Positions 48,911-58,915 of a stretch of 64,000 nucleotides of DNA are shown one piece after another. Source of the DNA: Blastocatellia bacterium. Its GTDB lineage: Bacteria > Acidobacteriota > Blastocatellia > HR10. Position numbers and translations under genes: made by a program. The notes beneath the pieces are model-generated. The model ran no database searches. It was given only the letters and a program-made list of their open reading frames with translations, and was not told the origin of the DNA. The DNA lies in NCBI GenBank assembly GCA_025055075.1, contig JANWYV010000033.1:62001-126000 (forward strand), in the 5' to 3' direction. The first letter of the stretch is position 1, and each line of letters starts with the position of its first letter.

Positions 48911-50431
48911 TCAGCGCGATGGCGATTCTGCTCGCGCGCGCTCGGCCCACATCAGGAACGTTCGAAGCCGTTCCCGCACCGAGGGGATCGGATGCGGCAG
49001 GGGGAGCATCGAACCGATCTCGTAGATTGGGACGAGCTTGTCCAGCTCCGGTCCTGAGGGACGACCCGTGAGCGCGATCCGAATAGGGTGGAAGAGGGCA
49101 CGCCCCTTGCGCCCTGTCTGTTCGCGGACACGAGCGGCCGCCGCGCGAAAGGTCTCGGCCGTGATTTCGGGGACCTCAGCCAATTCCTGATCCAATCGGG
49201 CGAGGACGTCGAGGGCGCTCGGATCCTCTATGACTTCGCGAACTTCCGGATATGCGAGCGCGGCCGAGAGATCATAGTCGAAGATGATTCGCGTCTCCTC
49301 GACGATCTGCGAGAGGTGATCCAGATGAGTGAGCACGGCATCCACGACGCGGCGAAGCCATTCGCGAGTCGGCGCATCTACGGACGCGGGGATACGCCCC
49401 ACCTCCTGTAAATACGGCAGGACAGCCGTCACCAGCTCATCGAGCGGCTTGGCCTTCAGATACGCGCGGTTCATCCACTTGAGCTTCTGCAGATCGAAGA
49501 TCGCCGGCGCCTTGGAGACGTTCTCCAAAGCGAACAACTGCAGAAGCTGCTCGCGTGAGAGGATCTCGCCCACCTCTTGTGGAGGTGCCCAACCGAGCAG
49601 GGCGAGAAAGTTGAACAGGGCTTCGGACAGGTACCCGTGTTCGCGGAACTCGCGAAGGGCCGTCGCGCCATGTCGCTTGGAGAGCTTCGTTCCGTCTGCC
49701 CCGAGGATCGTCGAGAGGTGCGCGAAGACCGGAGGCGTTGCTCCTAAGGCCTCATAGAGCAGAAGCTGCCGCGGAGTATTCGGCAGATGCCCATCACCGC
49801 GGATCACATGAGTGATGCGCATGAGCAGATCGTCCACGACGACGGCGAAATTGTAAACGGGCCAGCCGTCGGATTTCAGGATGACGAAGTCGCCGATGAC
49901 CTCAGCCTCCCATCGCACAGAGCCGCGCACCACATCCTCCCAGACGATGGGCCCCGAGCGCACGCGGAAACGCAGGGTATGCGGTTCCCCAGCTTCCGCT
50001 CGTTCGCGCGCCTCCGAATCGGAGAGCGCGCGACACCGTCCCCCGTAACGATACGGACGGTTCTCCGCGCGCGCGCGTTCGCGCTCCCGTTCCAGCTCCT
50101 CCTCCGTGCAGAAGCACCGATAGGCCCATCCCGCATCTAGCAGCCGCTCGGCGTATTCCCGATAGAGCGTCAGGCGTTCGCTCTGCCGATACGGACCGAA
50201 ATCTCCACCGACATCGGGGCCCTCGTCCCAATCGAGGCCAAGCCAGCGCAAATCTTCCAGAATGTGCGCTTCGTACTCTCGGCGCGAGCGCTCCACATCC
50301 GTGTCCTCGATGCGCAGGACGAAGCGGCCGCCGTGCTGTCGCGCGAAGAGCCAATTGTAGAGCGCCGTTCGCACGTTCCCGACATGAAGCTCTCCCGTCG
50401 GACTCGGCGCGAAGCGTACTCGTACAGTCAT
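48911..50431 (-). CDS. gltX: Glutamyl-tRNA synthetase
   Basis: 506 residues, class I. FAPSPTGELHVGN (HIGH equivalent) at the start, IEDTDVERSRREY, YNFAVVVDD, IRGDGHLPNTPRQ and KLSKRHG (KMSKS equivalent), followed by the anticodon-binding helical domain. HIRGDGHL in place of the usual HVIRGEDHL is a small variation. The ATG at 50431 has AGAGGAAA nine bases before it; 39 extra upstream codons are not family-like. Whether it is discriminating or also charges tRNA-Gln cannot be read from the sequence. Confidence 0.95.
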   Translation of the reverse strand: MTVRVRFAPSPTGELHVGNVRTALYNWLFARQHGGRFVLRIEDTDVERSRREYEAHILEDLRWLGLDWDEGPDVGGDFGPYRQSERLTLYREYAERLLDAGWAYRCFCTEEELERERERARAENRPYRYGGRCRALSDSEARERAEAGEPHTLRFRVRSGPIVWEDVVRGSVRWEAEVIGDFVILKSDGWPVYNFAVVVDDLLMRITHVIRGDGHLPNTPRQLLLYEALGATPPVFAHLSTILGADGTKLSKRHGATALREFREHGYLSEALFNFLALLGWAPPQEVGEILSREQLLQLFALENVSKAPAIFDLQKLKWMNRAYLKAKPLDELVTAVLPYLQEVGRIPASVDAPTREWLRRVVDAVLTHLDHLSQIVEETRIIFDYDLSAALAYPEVREVIEDPSALDVLARLDQELAEVPEITAETFRAAAARVREQTGRKGRALFHPIRIALTGRPSGPELDKLVPIYEIGSMLPLPHPIPSVRERLRTFLMWAERARAESPSR

Positions 50432-50500
50432 CACCGCTTTCCTCTCCCCATTCCCGCTCTCGCGAGCGGCGCGCGAATTTCGTCTTCGGCCCTCGGGCTT

Positions 50501-50529
50501 ATTATAGTCGGAGGGGGCCTTGAATCGAA
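50501..50529 (-). promoter_or_regulatory. Possible promoter for gltX
   Basis: Minus strand reads TTCGAT (50529-50524), 17-bp spacer, perfect TATAAT (50506-50501), 70 bases before the gltX ATG. The -35 is weak. The -10 core also reads TATAGT on the plus strand, toward the NrdD-like gene. Confidence 0.45.
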
Positions 50530-50596
50530 GAGGGTTTTGAGATAGCATGGACGGCCACAGGGGGGAAGGGCGATCTTCCGCTGGTGGGGATGGATT

Positions 50597-52678
50597 ATGG
50601 CAGGGGACGTGGCGTGGTCACAAGAAGAAGCAGGATCGGATTCACAGCTGTACGTTCGCCGCTCCGATGAGCAACTCGCGCGCTTTGATCCTCAGCAGAT
50701 CGTGGAGGCGTTGGTTCGGGAAGCGCACGTGGATGTCGAGCTGGCGACGAAGATCAGCCTGGAGGTCAAAGAGGCGATCACGCACGCGGGCATCCGCACG
50801 CTCAACTCTTCACTCATCCGCGAGCTGGTGAACGTGAAACTCTTGGAGTACGGCCTGGAGGCCGCATATCGCGCGCATTCGCGACTCGGGGTTCCGCTCT
50901 ACGACGCCGATCGGATCATTCGGCAGAGTGCACGGGAGCAAGATGCCCCGCCGCATGGGCCGGAAGGCACGAGCCTCGTTCTCGCGGAAGCCATCAAGCG
51001 AGAATATGCGATTCGAGAGGTCTTCTCCGAAGCGGTCGCGGAGGCCCATCTGGCCGGAGCGATTCATATTCAAGGTCTGGGGATGGTGGATCGCCCCTAC
51101 GCTTTGGCCAGCTCCGTGGATTATCTCAAACGCTATGGGATCGTGTTGCCGCACGGGTTCGCGAGCGCGCGACCGGCGCGGCATCCCGAGGTCTTGCTCG
51201 CGCATGTGGTGAAATTCTCGGCGGCGCTCCATGGCTATTTGGCCGGGCCGGTCGTCTGGGATAGCCTCAATGTAGCGCTCGCACCGTATTTGGTGGGCGC
51301 TGAGGATCGCGATCTCCGCCAATTGGCGCAAGCGCTCATGTTCGAACTCTCGGCTCCGGCCGTCGCGCGAGGGGGGCAAGTCGTCGCGTGCGATGTGCAT
51401 CTGGATTGGGAGGTGCCGGCATATCTGGCATCTCGTCCAGCGCTCGGGCCTCAAGGTGAAGAGACGGGCGAACCCTATGCGGCATATGGGGAAGTGGCGC
51501 GCCGATTTTTACGCCAATTGCTGGAGGTCTATCGAGAGGGGGACGCCGAAGGGCGGCCTTTCCTCACCCCACGTCTCGTCCTGCATCTGACGGATCGGTT
51601 CGCAACGATCGAAGGTTATCGCGAGTTCCTCGAGCTCTTGTGCGATGTCCTCGTACATCGCGGCGGCGTGCGCCTGGTCTTCGATCGGGATGAGACACGA
51701 AGCTTCTTCTTGCGATTCGGCGTTCCTTTCGAGGTTGGCCATGAGCGTGCCGAGACCTGGCGATGGCGCACAGCTGTGCTGCAAGCGATCGCCGTGAACC
51801 TCCCCCGCATCGGGTATCACACCGAGGGCGACGTGCCCGCCTTCTTCGAACAGCTCACCCACGTGATGGAGTTGGCCGCGCAGGCGCATTTGGAGAAGCG
51901 CATCTTCTTGGAGAAGCTGATGGCGCTTGGGGAATCGGGGCCACTCGCTCTACTGGCCTTGCGCCGCTCGGAGATGGCGTTCCTCAAGCTCGCGTGGACA
52001 ACGCATCTCCTCTGTCCCTTCGGGCTGGACGAGGCGGTGTGGATGCTCACGGGCAAGCATCTGCACGAGTCCGATCAGGCCGTGGAGATGGCCTTGCGGA
52101 TTACGTCCCACTTGATGCGAGAAGCTGAGCGTCTGAGTGCGAAGCATAAGGTTCGGTTCATCGTGGCCGATTCGACGGACGAAGTCGCTGCTGCCCGACT
52201 GGCGCGCCTGGATTTGAGATCTCCGTTCGCCGCGCGTGCTGCTGCGACGGTCTCCGGGGATGTGGAGCGGAATGAGGTGTACTACAGTCGGCCCTTCAAG
52301 GTGCTCCCCCAGGCTGCCGTGCGCGCTCTCGAACGCGTGCGCATCGAAGGGTTGCTTCATGACCTCGGGCCGTTCGGCGTCACGACGCCAATCTGGCTGG
52401 GAGAAAAGGCGACGGCAGCAGAGCCGCTGGCAGCACTCATCTCACGCGGATTCTTCCAAACGCATTCCGCGGGCATTCTGCTGGCGCCGGAATTCACGCT
52501 CTGCATGGAGTGCGGGCGATACGCGCGCGGCCTCCACAAGCAATGTCCGTATTGTTACAGTTCGCGACTCGACGGATTGGCGCTCGGCACATATGCCTTC
52601 GGTCGCCTCTCGACGTGGAATCGTGGCCTTCTGGCTGAATGGCGGCATCGCTATCGCGTGGATGAGGACCTGGGGTGA
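50597..52678 (+). CDS. NrdD-like protein with ATP-cone, glycyl-radical motif altered
   Basis: 693 residues. An ATP-cone (about 18-105, VRRSDEQLARFDPQQIVEAL) precedes a barrel that aligns with class III ribonucleotide reductase: SLNVALAPYL, ARGGQVVACDVHLDWEVP, AVNLPRIGY, GLDEAVWMLTGKHLHES, and a C-terminal zinc site CMEC...CPYC (Cys636/639/650/653). The normal glycyl-radical RVxGY segment is replaced by YAFGRLSTWN, and the MCCRL-type cysteine motif before NLPRI is absent (it reads ETWRWRTAVLQ). No NrdG activase is adjacent. It may be a divergent enzyme or a non-catalytic nucleotide sensor. ATG at 50597, weak GGGGAT site. Confidence 0.75.
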   Translation: MAGDVAWSQEEAGSDSQLYVRRSDEQLARFDPQQIVEALVREAHVDVELATKISLEVKEAITHAGIRTLNSSLIRELVNVKLLEYGLEAAYRAHSRLGVPLYDADRIIRQSAREQDAPPHGPEGTSLVLAEAIKREYAIREVFSEAVAEAHLAGAIHIQGLGMVDRPYALASSVDYLKRYGIVLPHGFASARPARHPEVLLAHVVKFSAALHGYLAGPVVWDSLNVALAPYLVGAEDRDLRQLAQALMFELSAPAVARGGQVVACDVHLDWEVPAYLASRPALGPQGEETGEPYAAYGEVARRFLRQLLEVYREGDAEGRPFLTPRLVLHLTDRFATIEGYREFLELLCDVLVHRGGVRLVFDRDETRSFFLRFGVPFEVGHERAETWRWRTAVLQAIAVNLPRIGYHTEGDVPAFFEQLTHVMELAAQAHLEKRIFLEKLMALGESGPLALLALRRSEMAFLKLAWTTHLLCPFGLDEAVWMLTGKHLHESDQAVEMALRITSHLMREAERLSAKHKVRFIVADSTDEVAAARLARLDLRSPFAARAAATVSGDVERNEVYYSRPFKVLPQAAVRALERVRIEGLLHDLGPFGVTTPIWLGEKATAAEPLAALISRGFFQTHSAGILLAPEFTLCMECGRYARGLHKQCPYCYSSRLDGLALGTYAFGRLSTWNRGLLAEWRHRYRVDEDLG

Positions 52679-52686
52679 ACAGAGGC

Positions 52687-53181
52687 TCACCGATGAGAGG
52701 CCGAAGTCTTCTCTCCCCATCTGAGGACGCGCACCTTCACCCGTCGCACGCCGAAGGCTCGCGCTTCTTGCACTGTGGGCATCCAAATGTCGAGCATGCG
52801 TCCACGGATGCTCAATCCTGTGTCGAGCACCGTGTAGATCCCCGAATAGGGGCCGGCCGAGAGATGAACGATCGAGCCGATCGGCAGGATCTTGGGATCA
52901 GCGGCGACAATTCCTTTACGGACGGGTTCTCCTGAAGCCGTCTTTCCAGGCAGCGAATACGCCGTCGCGAGAAACGTGAGCGCCGGAAGACGCTCGATAT
53001 CCTGTCGGAGTACGTCCTCTTCCGACGGAGTCGTCACGGAGACGTTCGGAGTCGCCTCTTCCTCTCTCAACGCCCGGGCGGAAAAATAAGCGTGCGTGGA
53101 GACCATGGCGAGGAGCAGCCAGAGGAGTAGCGATGTGCTCATCCAGCCGCGCGCGGTTCCGCAAGCGCGACTTCGGCTCAT
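52687..53181 (-). CDS. 3D-domain protein, signal-anchored cell-wall hydrolase-like
   Basis: 164 residues. A membrane/signal segment (about 14-33, STSLLLWLLLAMVST) is followed after a linker by a 3D domain (about 70-160) named for three conserved aspartates: here AADPKILP, VLDTG and MLDIWMP. The fold is a double-psi barrel related to RlpA and MltA, so it probably binds or cuts peptidoglycan in the periplasm. The ATG at 53181 has AGGAGG six bases upstream; 23 codons further 5' are not needed. It converges on the NrdD-like gene with eight bases between stops. Confidence 0.82.
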   Translation of the reverse strand: MSRSRACGTARGWMSTSLLLWLLLAMVSTHAYFSARALREEEATPNVSVTTPSEEDVLRQDIERLPALTFLATAYSLPGKTASGEPVRKGIVAADPKILPIGSIVHLSAGPYSGIYTVLDTGLSIRGRMLDIWMPTVQEARAFGVRRVKVRVLRWGEKTSASHR

Positions 53182-53259
53182 CGGTCCACCTCCTGTCGCT
53201 GATCTCGCACGCACGAATTCCCCCTCGTCCGGCTCAGTCACAATCCACATGTGATTCCC

Positions 53260-55308
53260 TCACCGCGAGAAGATTCCGGAGCCAAGAATGGGGGCGATGA
53301 CGAGGCTCACCACGGACATGAGCTTGATGAGGATGTTCATCGAAGGACCAGCCGTGTCCTTAAACGGATCGCCCACGGTGTCGCCCACGACGGCCGCCTT
53401 ATGCGCGTCGCTCCCTTTCCCACCGAATTCGCCCTTCTCAATATGTTTCTTGGCGTTGTCCCACGCTCCCCCAGCGTTTGCCATGAGTAGGGCGAGCATC
53501 ACGCCGCTCACGGTCGCACCAGCCAACATCCCGCCCAGCGCCTCTTTTCCGAAGATGAGCCCCACGAAGACAGGGGTCAGAACGGCCACCAAACCGGGCG
53601 TGATCATCTCCCTCAATGCTGCAATCGTGGAGATGTCAATGCAGCGGGCCGTGTCAGGCTTGGCGCGTCCTTCCATGAGCCCTTTGATCTCGCGGAACTG
53701 GCGACGCACTTCTTCCACCATCTTGAAGGCCGCGCGGCCCACCGAGGCCATCGTCGAAGCGGCGATGAAGAAGGGCATGGTGCCTCCGATGAAAAGGCCG
53801 ATGACGACATAGGGGCTCGTCAGATCGATCGTGGGAATCCTGGCCGCACTCTTATAGGCTGAGAAGAGTGCCAACGCCGTCAGCGCCGCGGACCCAATAG
53901 CGAATCCCTTGCCGACAGCCGCCGTTGTATTGCCCAGCGCATCCAAGCCATCGGTGATCCGGCGCACATCCGGGCCCAAGCGGCTCATCTCCGAGATCCC
54001 TCCTGCGTTATCCGCGATCGGTCCGTACGCGTCCACGGACATCACCAAGCCGATCGTCGCTAACATGCCGACGGCCGAGATGCCAATGCCGTAGAGCCCC
54101 GCGACCGTGTAGGAGAGCAGAACGGCGAGGCAGATCCCCAGAACGGGCAGGACCGTAGATTTCATTCCGACCGCGAGGCCCGTGATAATATTCGTCGCCG
54201 CACCCGTTGTCGCCGCGCGAGCGATTTCGAGAATCGGCTTCTTCGCCGTGTAATATTCGGTGATGTATCCGATGAGCAAACCCACCAGAGTCCCGCTAGC
54301 GAGCGCCCAGAAGGGACCGTAATAGACGGGGCTTTCCGGCAGGTCCAGATCGAGTGCGACGACAGCCGCCAGCGCTCCCGCGAGCATCAAAAGCGCTGCC
54401 AATGCTGTCGCCGTCCGCAGCACAGTGGCGGGATCGGCTTTCTTCAACAAACGCACCAACAGCACGCTGAGCAGCGAACTCACAGTTCCAATCGCTGCCA
54501 CGAGAAGCGGCAACACCATCCACGGTAGCCGATCTCCTGGCAGTGGGATCGTCGCCGCGATCGTGATCGTCGCGATGATCGAGCCGACGTAGGACTCGAA
54601 GAGGTCGGCACCCATGCCCGCCACGTCTCCCACGTTATCTCCTACATTGTCGGCGATCGTGGCCGGATTGCGCGGATCATCTTCGGGGATGCCGGCTTCG
54701 ACTTTCCCCACCAGATCCGCTCCTACATCAGCCGTCTTCGTGTAAATGCCGCCGCCGACGCGAGCAAAGAGGGCGATGGAGCTCGCGCCCATGGCGAAAC
54801 CGCTGATGATCATCGCCGTCTTATCGGGGGGGAAGCCGAGAAGCTGCGTGTACACGTAAAGAAGAAGGCCTACTCCCACTAACCCAAGGCTCGCCACCGA
54901 CATCCCCATGACGGCGCCTCCGCTGAAGGCCACCATCAGTGCAGCGCGTTGACCAACCCGGCGAGCTGCTTCGGCCGTGCGCACGTTCGCTCGCGTGGCC
55001 GCTTTCATGCCGAAGAATCCGGCTAAGAGCGAGCAGAGCGCTCCGAAGACGAACGAGAGCGCCGTCTTATTTCCTTCCGGGAGTCCAAAGAAGATCGCCG
55101 TCGCCACCACGAGGATGAAGATCGAGAGGATCTTGTACTCTCGCTTCAGGAAGACCATCGCCCCTTCGTGGATGGCGTTGGAGATTTCGATCATCACACC
55201 CTCTCCGGCCGGCTGCCGAACGACCTGCATATACGTGAGCGCCGCGAAGCCCAATCCCATCAGCCCTAAAAGGGCCGCGATGATCATTATGCCTGTTGCC
55301 TCGAACAT
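53260..55308 (-). CDS. hppA: Membrane-bound pyrophosphatase, K+-dependent type
   Basis: 682 residues, about 16 membrane helices. Couples pyrophosphate hydrolysis to outward H+ or Na+ pumping. The substrate loops [20 protein letters not shown] and [20 protein letters not shown] are intact. The segment [15 protein letters not shown] has Ala where K+-independent pumps have Lys, so this is the K+-requiring class, which includes Na+ pumps. The ATG at 55308 matches the family start; the frame continues upstream but is not conserved. PPi energetics fit with the pyruvate kinase and synthetases of a possibly energy-limited host, though that is inference. Confidence 0.95.
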   Translation of the reverse strand: MFEATGIMIIAALLGLMGLGFAALTYMQVVRQPAGEGVMIEISNAIHEGAMVFLKREYKILSIFILVVATAIFFGLPEGNKTALSFVFGALCSLLAGFFGMKAATRANVRTAEAARRVGQRAALMVAFSGGAVMGMSVASLGLVGVGLLLYVYTQLLGFPPDKTAMIISGFAMGASSIALFARVGGGIYTKTADVGADLVGKVEAGIPEDDPRNPATIADNVGDNVGDVAGMGADLFESYVGSIIATITIAATIPLPGDRLPWMVLPLLVAAIGTVSSLLSVLLVRLLKKADPATVLRTATALAALLMLAGALAAVVALDLDLPESPVYYGPFWALASGTLVGLLIGYITEYYTAKKPILEIARAATTGAATNIITGLAVGMKSTVLPVLGICLAVLLSYTVAGLYGIGISAVGMLATIGLVMSVDAYGPIADNAGGISEMSRLGPDVRRITDGLDALGNTTAAVGKGFAIGSAALTALALFSAYKSAARIPTIDLTSPYVVIGLFIGGTMPFFIAASTMASVGRAAFKMVEEVRRQFREIKGLMEGRAKPDTARCIDISTIAALREMITPGLVAVLTPVFVGLIFGKEALGGMLAGATVSGVMLALLMANAGGAWDNAKKHIEKGEFGGKGSDAHKAAVVGDTVGDPFKDTAGPSMNILIKLMSVVSLVIAPILGSGIFSR

Positions 55309-55345
55309 AGGACCGCCCGACCTCCCCCCATGAATTGGTCGTGAA

Positions 55346-55374
55346 AGGCTAGCACACCCGCCCGATCTTTTCAA
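55346..55374 (-). promoter_or_regulatory. Sigma-70-type promoter for hppA
   Basis: Minus strand reads TTGAAA (55374-55369), 17-bp spacer, TAGCCT (55351-55346), with TG one base before the -10 (extended -10). The leader is about 30 bases with GGGAGG before the ATG at 55308. Confidence 0.45.
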
Positions 55375-55800
55375 GACCGACGTAAGCGCTCCAGATCTCA
55401 GCAAAAGAGGCGCACGAGAGAAGGCGAAAAAATCGTAGTGCGCTTCGTTCGAAAGATTCAACGAGGGTTGAAACCGTTTGATGCGCCAGATGCTCAGCCG
55501 ATCGAACTTCAAATCCGATCTCACCGCAGCCGGGATTCGCCGAGAGAGGTGACCTCCTTTGAGGCGCTGTAGTTCGACATTCCGTCCTCTCGCTCAGCGG
55601 AAGACTTCGCCTTTCCACGGAGAGACGGCTGAGATGCGATGGAGAAATGGCGAAGGTCAATGCATCAAGCCGCGCGGGGATGAGCGACAGTAAGCGAATC
55701 TGTTCGAATCAAAACGGAGCCGATGAGGCCGGCCATCGCGACCGCGGCGAAAGGCATGCTGTGAGAGCGCTCGCTCCACTTCAAGAAGTCCTGACGCCCA
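55375..55800. other. Intergenic region upstream of hppA
   Basis: About 425 bases between the hppA promoter and the sfsA stop. Short frames exist on both strands without ribosome sites or recognisable products. A GTTCGAATC near 55709 resembles a tRNA T-loop, but its flanks do not pair. I see no gene here. Confidence 0.45.
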
Positions 55801-56511
55801 TCAGCAGAGGCAGGAGGGGATCTCGACAGGGATGGCGCTTTCTATCGTGATGCGGCGAAGGGTGAGTGAGCAGAGATAAGCCCAGAACTTCACGCCGGCC
55901 CGCTGAGCTTCTCGCCCAGCTTCAGCGAAATCCGGATCCGCATGCGCATCGAGCCGCAGAAGACGCGCGTCATCCCGCTGGACGAACCAAATCACAGCGG
56001 CGTGCATCCCGTGCCGCGCCGCGCGCGCGAGCGCGCGCAAGTGACGCGCGCCTCGAGCCGTCGGAGCGTCTGGGAAGAGCGCGATGCCTCTTTCCACTCG
56101 ATTGCAAGATTTCGTCTCCACAAACCAAAAGCCATCGGCCGCCCGTACGCGGAAGTCTATGCGTTCTCCCCCCAACTGGATTTCTCGCTCCCAAGAGCGC
56201 ACCCCCTCTATTGGCGGGAGGCCTCCGGCGCGAAGGACCGCCTCCCACAGGCGATTCGGTATATGACTGTCCACCCCCACCCATCGGCCCTGATGTCGGA
56301 CGAGCAGCACGGTCCCCCATGTCTTACCGCGTTCCGTCGGATGAATGCGCACCGAGGCGCCGGGAACTAAAAGCTCCTTCATGCGACCGGAGTTCGGAAG
56401 ATGCGCATATCGAATCGAGTCCCCGACGATGACTTCGACAGCGAAACGATTCACGCGTCGCACGACGCGACCCGGAAGAAGCGGTTGAGGGAGCGGCAGG
56501 CCAATGCGCAT
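55801..56511 (-). CDS. sfsA: SfsA family protein
   Basis: 236 residues. An N-terminal OB-like domain (LPQPLLPGRVVRRVNRFAVEV, LPNSGRMKELL) and a C-terminal PD-(D/E)XK-like fold (ERIDFRVRA, FVETKSCN, LFPDAPTARGARHL) define SfsA. It was named for stimulating maltose use in E. coli; the nuclease-like core suggests nucleic-acid binding but the role is unsettled. I use ATG 56511 with GAGGG seven bases before; GTG 56514 is the alternative. The C-terminus ends with an unusual hydrophobic tail (PVEIPSCLC). Confidence 0.9.
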   Translation of the reverse strand: MRIGLPLPQPLLPGRVVRRVNRFAVEVIVGDSIRYAHLPNSGRMKELLVPGASVRIHPTERGKTWGTVLLVRHQGRWVGVDSHIPNRLWEAVLRAGGLPPIEGVRSWEREIQLGGERIDFRVRAADGFWFVETKSCNRVERGIALFPDAPTARGARHLRALARAARHGMHAAVIWFVQRDDARLLRLDAHADPDFAEAGREAQRAGVKFWAYLCSLTLRRITIESAIPVEIPSCLC

Positions 56512-56905
56512 CACCCATCCCTCGGGCGAAAAGAATCGGCCCCGGAAGCTCCTCCCGTTGAGAGATAGGGCTTCGCTTCGTCAGAGAAAATCAACCCCGA
56601 AGCAAATGCTCGCTCCATTGGGCTACCTGATCTGCGCGCGGCAGCTTCCGTCACGCCTTTTCTCGCAAAGCGCACGACCCGCTAGTATACGCCACTTCGA
56701 ATCGGTTCATCTATGGGTTGTTCGGGAGAACGAGAAGTGAGAGCAAAAGCTCGCGACGGGGGAATTGTCGGGCGATCCCCTCCAGACCTTCGGCGAACGC
56801 CTCGTTCCCAAAGGCGAGCGAATCCTCGACAGTCAAGGCTTCCTCGCGTATCCTTTTCCACTTCTCAAACGGGCGTTTGTCAAAAGCATCGTCGAGGGAA
56901 AGAGC
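56512..56905. other. Intergenic region between sfsA and the FeS oxidoreductase
   Basis: About 390 bases between divergent genes. The palindromic GTATAC near 56685 gives a -10-like TAGTAT on the plus strand and TATACT on the minus strand, but neither has a good -35. The oxidoreductase frame is open upstream to 56765 without membrane or family sequence. No RNA gene seen. Confidence 0.4.
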
Positions 56906-58915
56906 ATGCCAACACGCGAGGTCTATTGGAACATTGACCATGTTTGGGTGATGTATGCTTTACTTGTCCCGACCTTGGTGATCTTCGGCTACGGCATTTA
57001 CCGCCGGTACCAACTGTGGCGAAGAGGGCGACCATATGCGTTCCGATGGGGAGAGGTGCTTCCGCGCGCGAAGGTCGTCGTCCTGGAGGTGTTGGCGCAT
57101 CAGCGCATGCTTCGAGAGACTTACTCTGGATTCTTTCACTTCCTTCTCTTCGCCGGATTTCTCGTCCTTTTCGTGGGCACGCTCGTCGTGATGATTCATG
57201 AGGATTTCAAGATTCGGATCATGCAGGGCGCCTTTTATCTCTATTTTCAATCGGTTGCTCTCGACGTATTCGGGGCGTTGGCCATTTTCGGCCTGGTGAT
57301 GCTCGCCGTGAAGCGCTATCTCGTTCGATCACCCCGATTGCACGTCAATGTCCCCGAGCGCGCTAATGCGCTGCGACAGCGACCTTGGGAGGATGCCGGC
57401 CTCTTCGCCCTTGTCTTCAGCATTTTGGTCACCGGCTTTCTCATCGAAGGATTACGAATCGCGGCCACTGACGATCCGTGGGGGCATTGGTCGCCTATCG
57501 GCTGGCTCTTGGCTGAATGGTTCGAGGCTCAGTGGGACGTCGGGACGATGCGGAGTGCTCATCGGTTCCTCTGGTGGCTCCATCTGGTGCTTTCCTTCGG
57601 ATTCATCGCGTGGTTGCCGTATACGAAGCTCCTGCATGTTTTCACTGCCGTGGCGAACATCTTTCTCCGTCCCATCGAGCCCGCTGGCGCGCGCCTCAAG
57701 CCACTCGACGTCGAAGCGTCCGAAGTGCTGGGCATCAATCGCATCGAGGATTTCACTTGGAAGGACTTGCTCGACTTGGACGCTTGCACCGCGTGCGGGC
57801 GGTGTCAGCAGGAATGTCCGGCCACCGCGACGGAAAAGCCACTTTCTCCGAAAACACTTATTCTCGATCTCCGGGAGGCCTTATCGACATCAGGGAAGGA
57901 GAGCGTTCCCCTCATTGGGCGGTTCGTCCGGGAGGAAACGCTTTGGTCGTGCACGACGTGCATGGCCTGTATGCAGGCCTGCCCCGTCTTCATCGAGCAT
58001 GTGCCGAAGATCGTGAATCTGCGACGGTATCTCGTCATGGAGGAGGCTCGCGTGCCAGAGCTGATGGCCGAAGCACTTCGATCGCTCGAGGACCGGGGCC
58101 ATCCCTTCCGAGGGACGACGCTCTCGCGCACCGACTGGTGTCGCGATCTCATGGTGCCGCATGTTCGAGAGGCCGATTCGATAGACTTCTTGCTCTGGAT
58201 CGGATGTGCCTCGGCGCTCAACGAACGCAATCAACGGGTCGTTCGGGCTCTCGTCCGCGTACTGCGAGAGGCTGGTCTGCGTTTTGCTGTCCTCGGCGCG
58301 GAAGAGCGGTGCACTGGTGATCCGGCCCGTCGGATCGGAAACGAATATCTCTTCGAGCAATTCGCGCGCGAGAATATTCAACGCCTGGAGAAGTATGACG
58401 TTCGCAAGATCGTGACCGTGTGTCCACATTGTTTCAATTGTCTCGCGCATGAATATCCTCAGTTCGGGGGAAATTACGAGGTGCTTCACCATAGCCAACT
58501 TTTGGCCGATCTCGTGAGAAGGGGACGCTTGCGTCCCTGGCAGTTCTCGGCTCAGACAGTGACGTATCATGATCCCTGCTACCTCGGGCGATACAATGGC
58601 ATCTACGAGGCTCCGCGGGATGTCGTTCAAGCGTGTGCGCACGAGCTGCGAGAGATGTCGCGTTGCCGGGATCGCGCTTTCTGTTGCGGCGCCGGGGGCG
58701 GACTGATGTGGATGGAGGAGTTGGGACGGCGCATCAATCACGAACGGGCGGCGCACGTTCTCGCGACGCAGGCTGAGGTCGTCGCCGTCTCCTGTCCCTT
58801 TTGCTTGATCATGCTGGAGGACGGAGTCAAAGCGAAGGCCGAGGGGCGAGCGATCGAGACTCTCGACATCGCCGAGCTTCTGGAGCGCGCCTTAGGTAAG
58901 GGCGAGGAGCATTAG
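56906..58915 (+). CDS. Membrane FeS oxidoreductase, ETF:quinone-type (HdrD/NarI-like)
   Basis: About 669 residues. An N-terminal cytochrome-b-like part with ~6 membrane helices (NarI/DUF3483-like, to ~275) is followed by two 4Fe-4S motifs, CTACGRCQQECP (from Cys294) and CTTCMACMQACP (from Cys349), and two CCG domains of the heterodisulfide-reductase D type (CTGDPARR...CPHCFNCL, and YHDPCYLGRYNG...FCCGAGGG...CPFC). Proteins of this layout pass electrons from electron-transfer flavoprotein to menaquinone during acyl-CoA oxidation in several anaerobes. No etfAB is in the window, but a CoA operon follows, which supports that role. The ATG at 56906 gives the family start, with GAGGG upstream. Confidence 0.85.
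   Translation: MPTREVYWNIDHVWVMYALLVPTLVIFGYGIYRRYQLWRRGRPYAFRWGEVLPRAKVVVLEVLAHQRMLRETYSGFFHFLLFAGFLVLFVGTLVVMIHEDFKIRIMQGAFYLYFQSVALDVFGALAIFGLVMLAVKRYLVRSPRLHVNVPERANALRQRPWEDAGLFALVFSILVTGFLIEGLRIAATDDPWGHWSPIGWLLAEWFEAQWDVGTMRSAHRFLWWLHLVLSFGFIAWLPYTKLLHVFTAVANIFLRPIEPAGARLKPLDVEASEVLGINRIEDFTWKDLLDLDACTACGRCQQECPATATEKPLSPKTLILDLREALSTSGKESVPLIGRFVREETLWSCTTCMACMQACPVFIEHVPKIVNLRRYLVMEEARVPELMAEALRSLEDRGHPFRGTTLSRTDWCRDLMVPHVREADSIDFLLWIGCASALNERNQRVVRALVRVLREAGLRFAVLGAEERCTGDPARRIGNEYLFEQFARENIQRLEKYDVRKIVTVCPHCFNCLAHEYPQFGGNYEVLHHSQLLADLVRRGRLRPWQFSAQTVTYHDPCYLGRYNGIYEAPRDVVQACAHELREMSRCRDRAFCCGAGGGLMWMEELGRRINHERAAHVLATQAEVVAVSCPFCLIMLEDGVKAKAEGRAIETLDIAELLERALGKGEEH

Noticed and set aside
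55695-55720. tRNA-like T-loop (GTTCGAATC)
   Set aside because: Bases on either side do not form a five-pair T-stem and no acceptor or anticodon arm fits.
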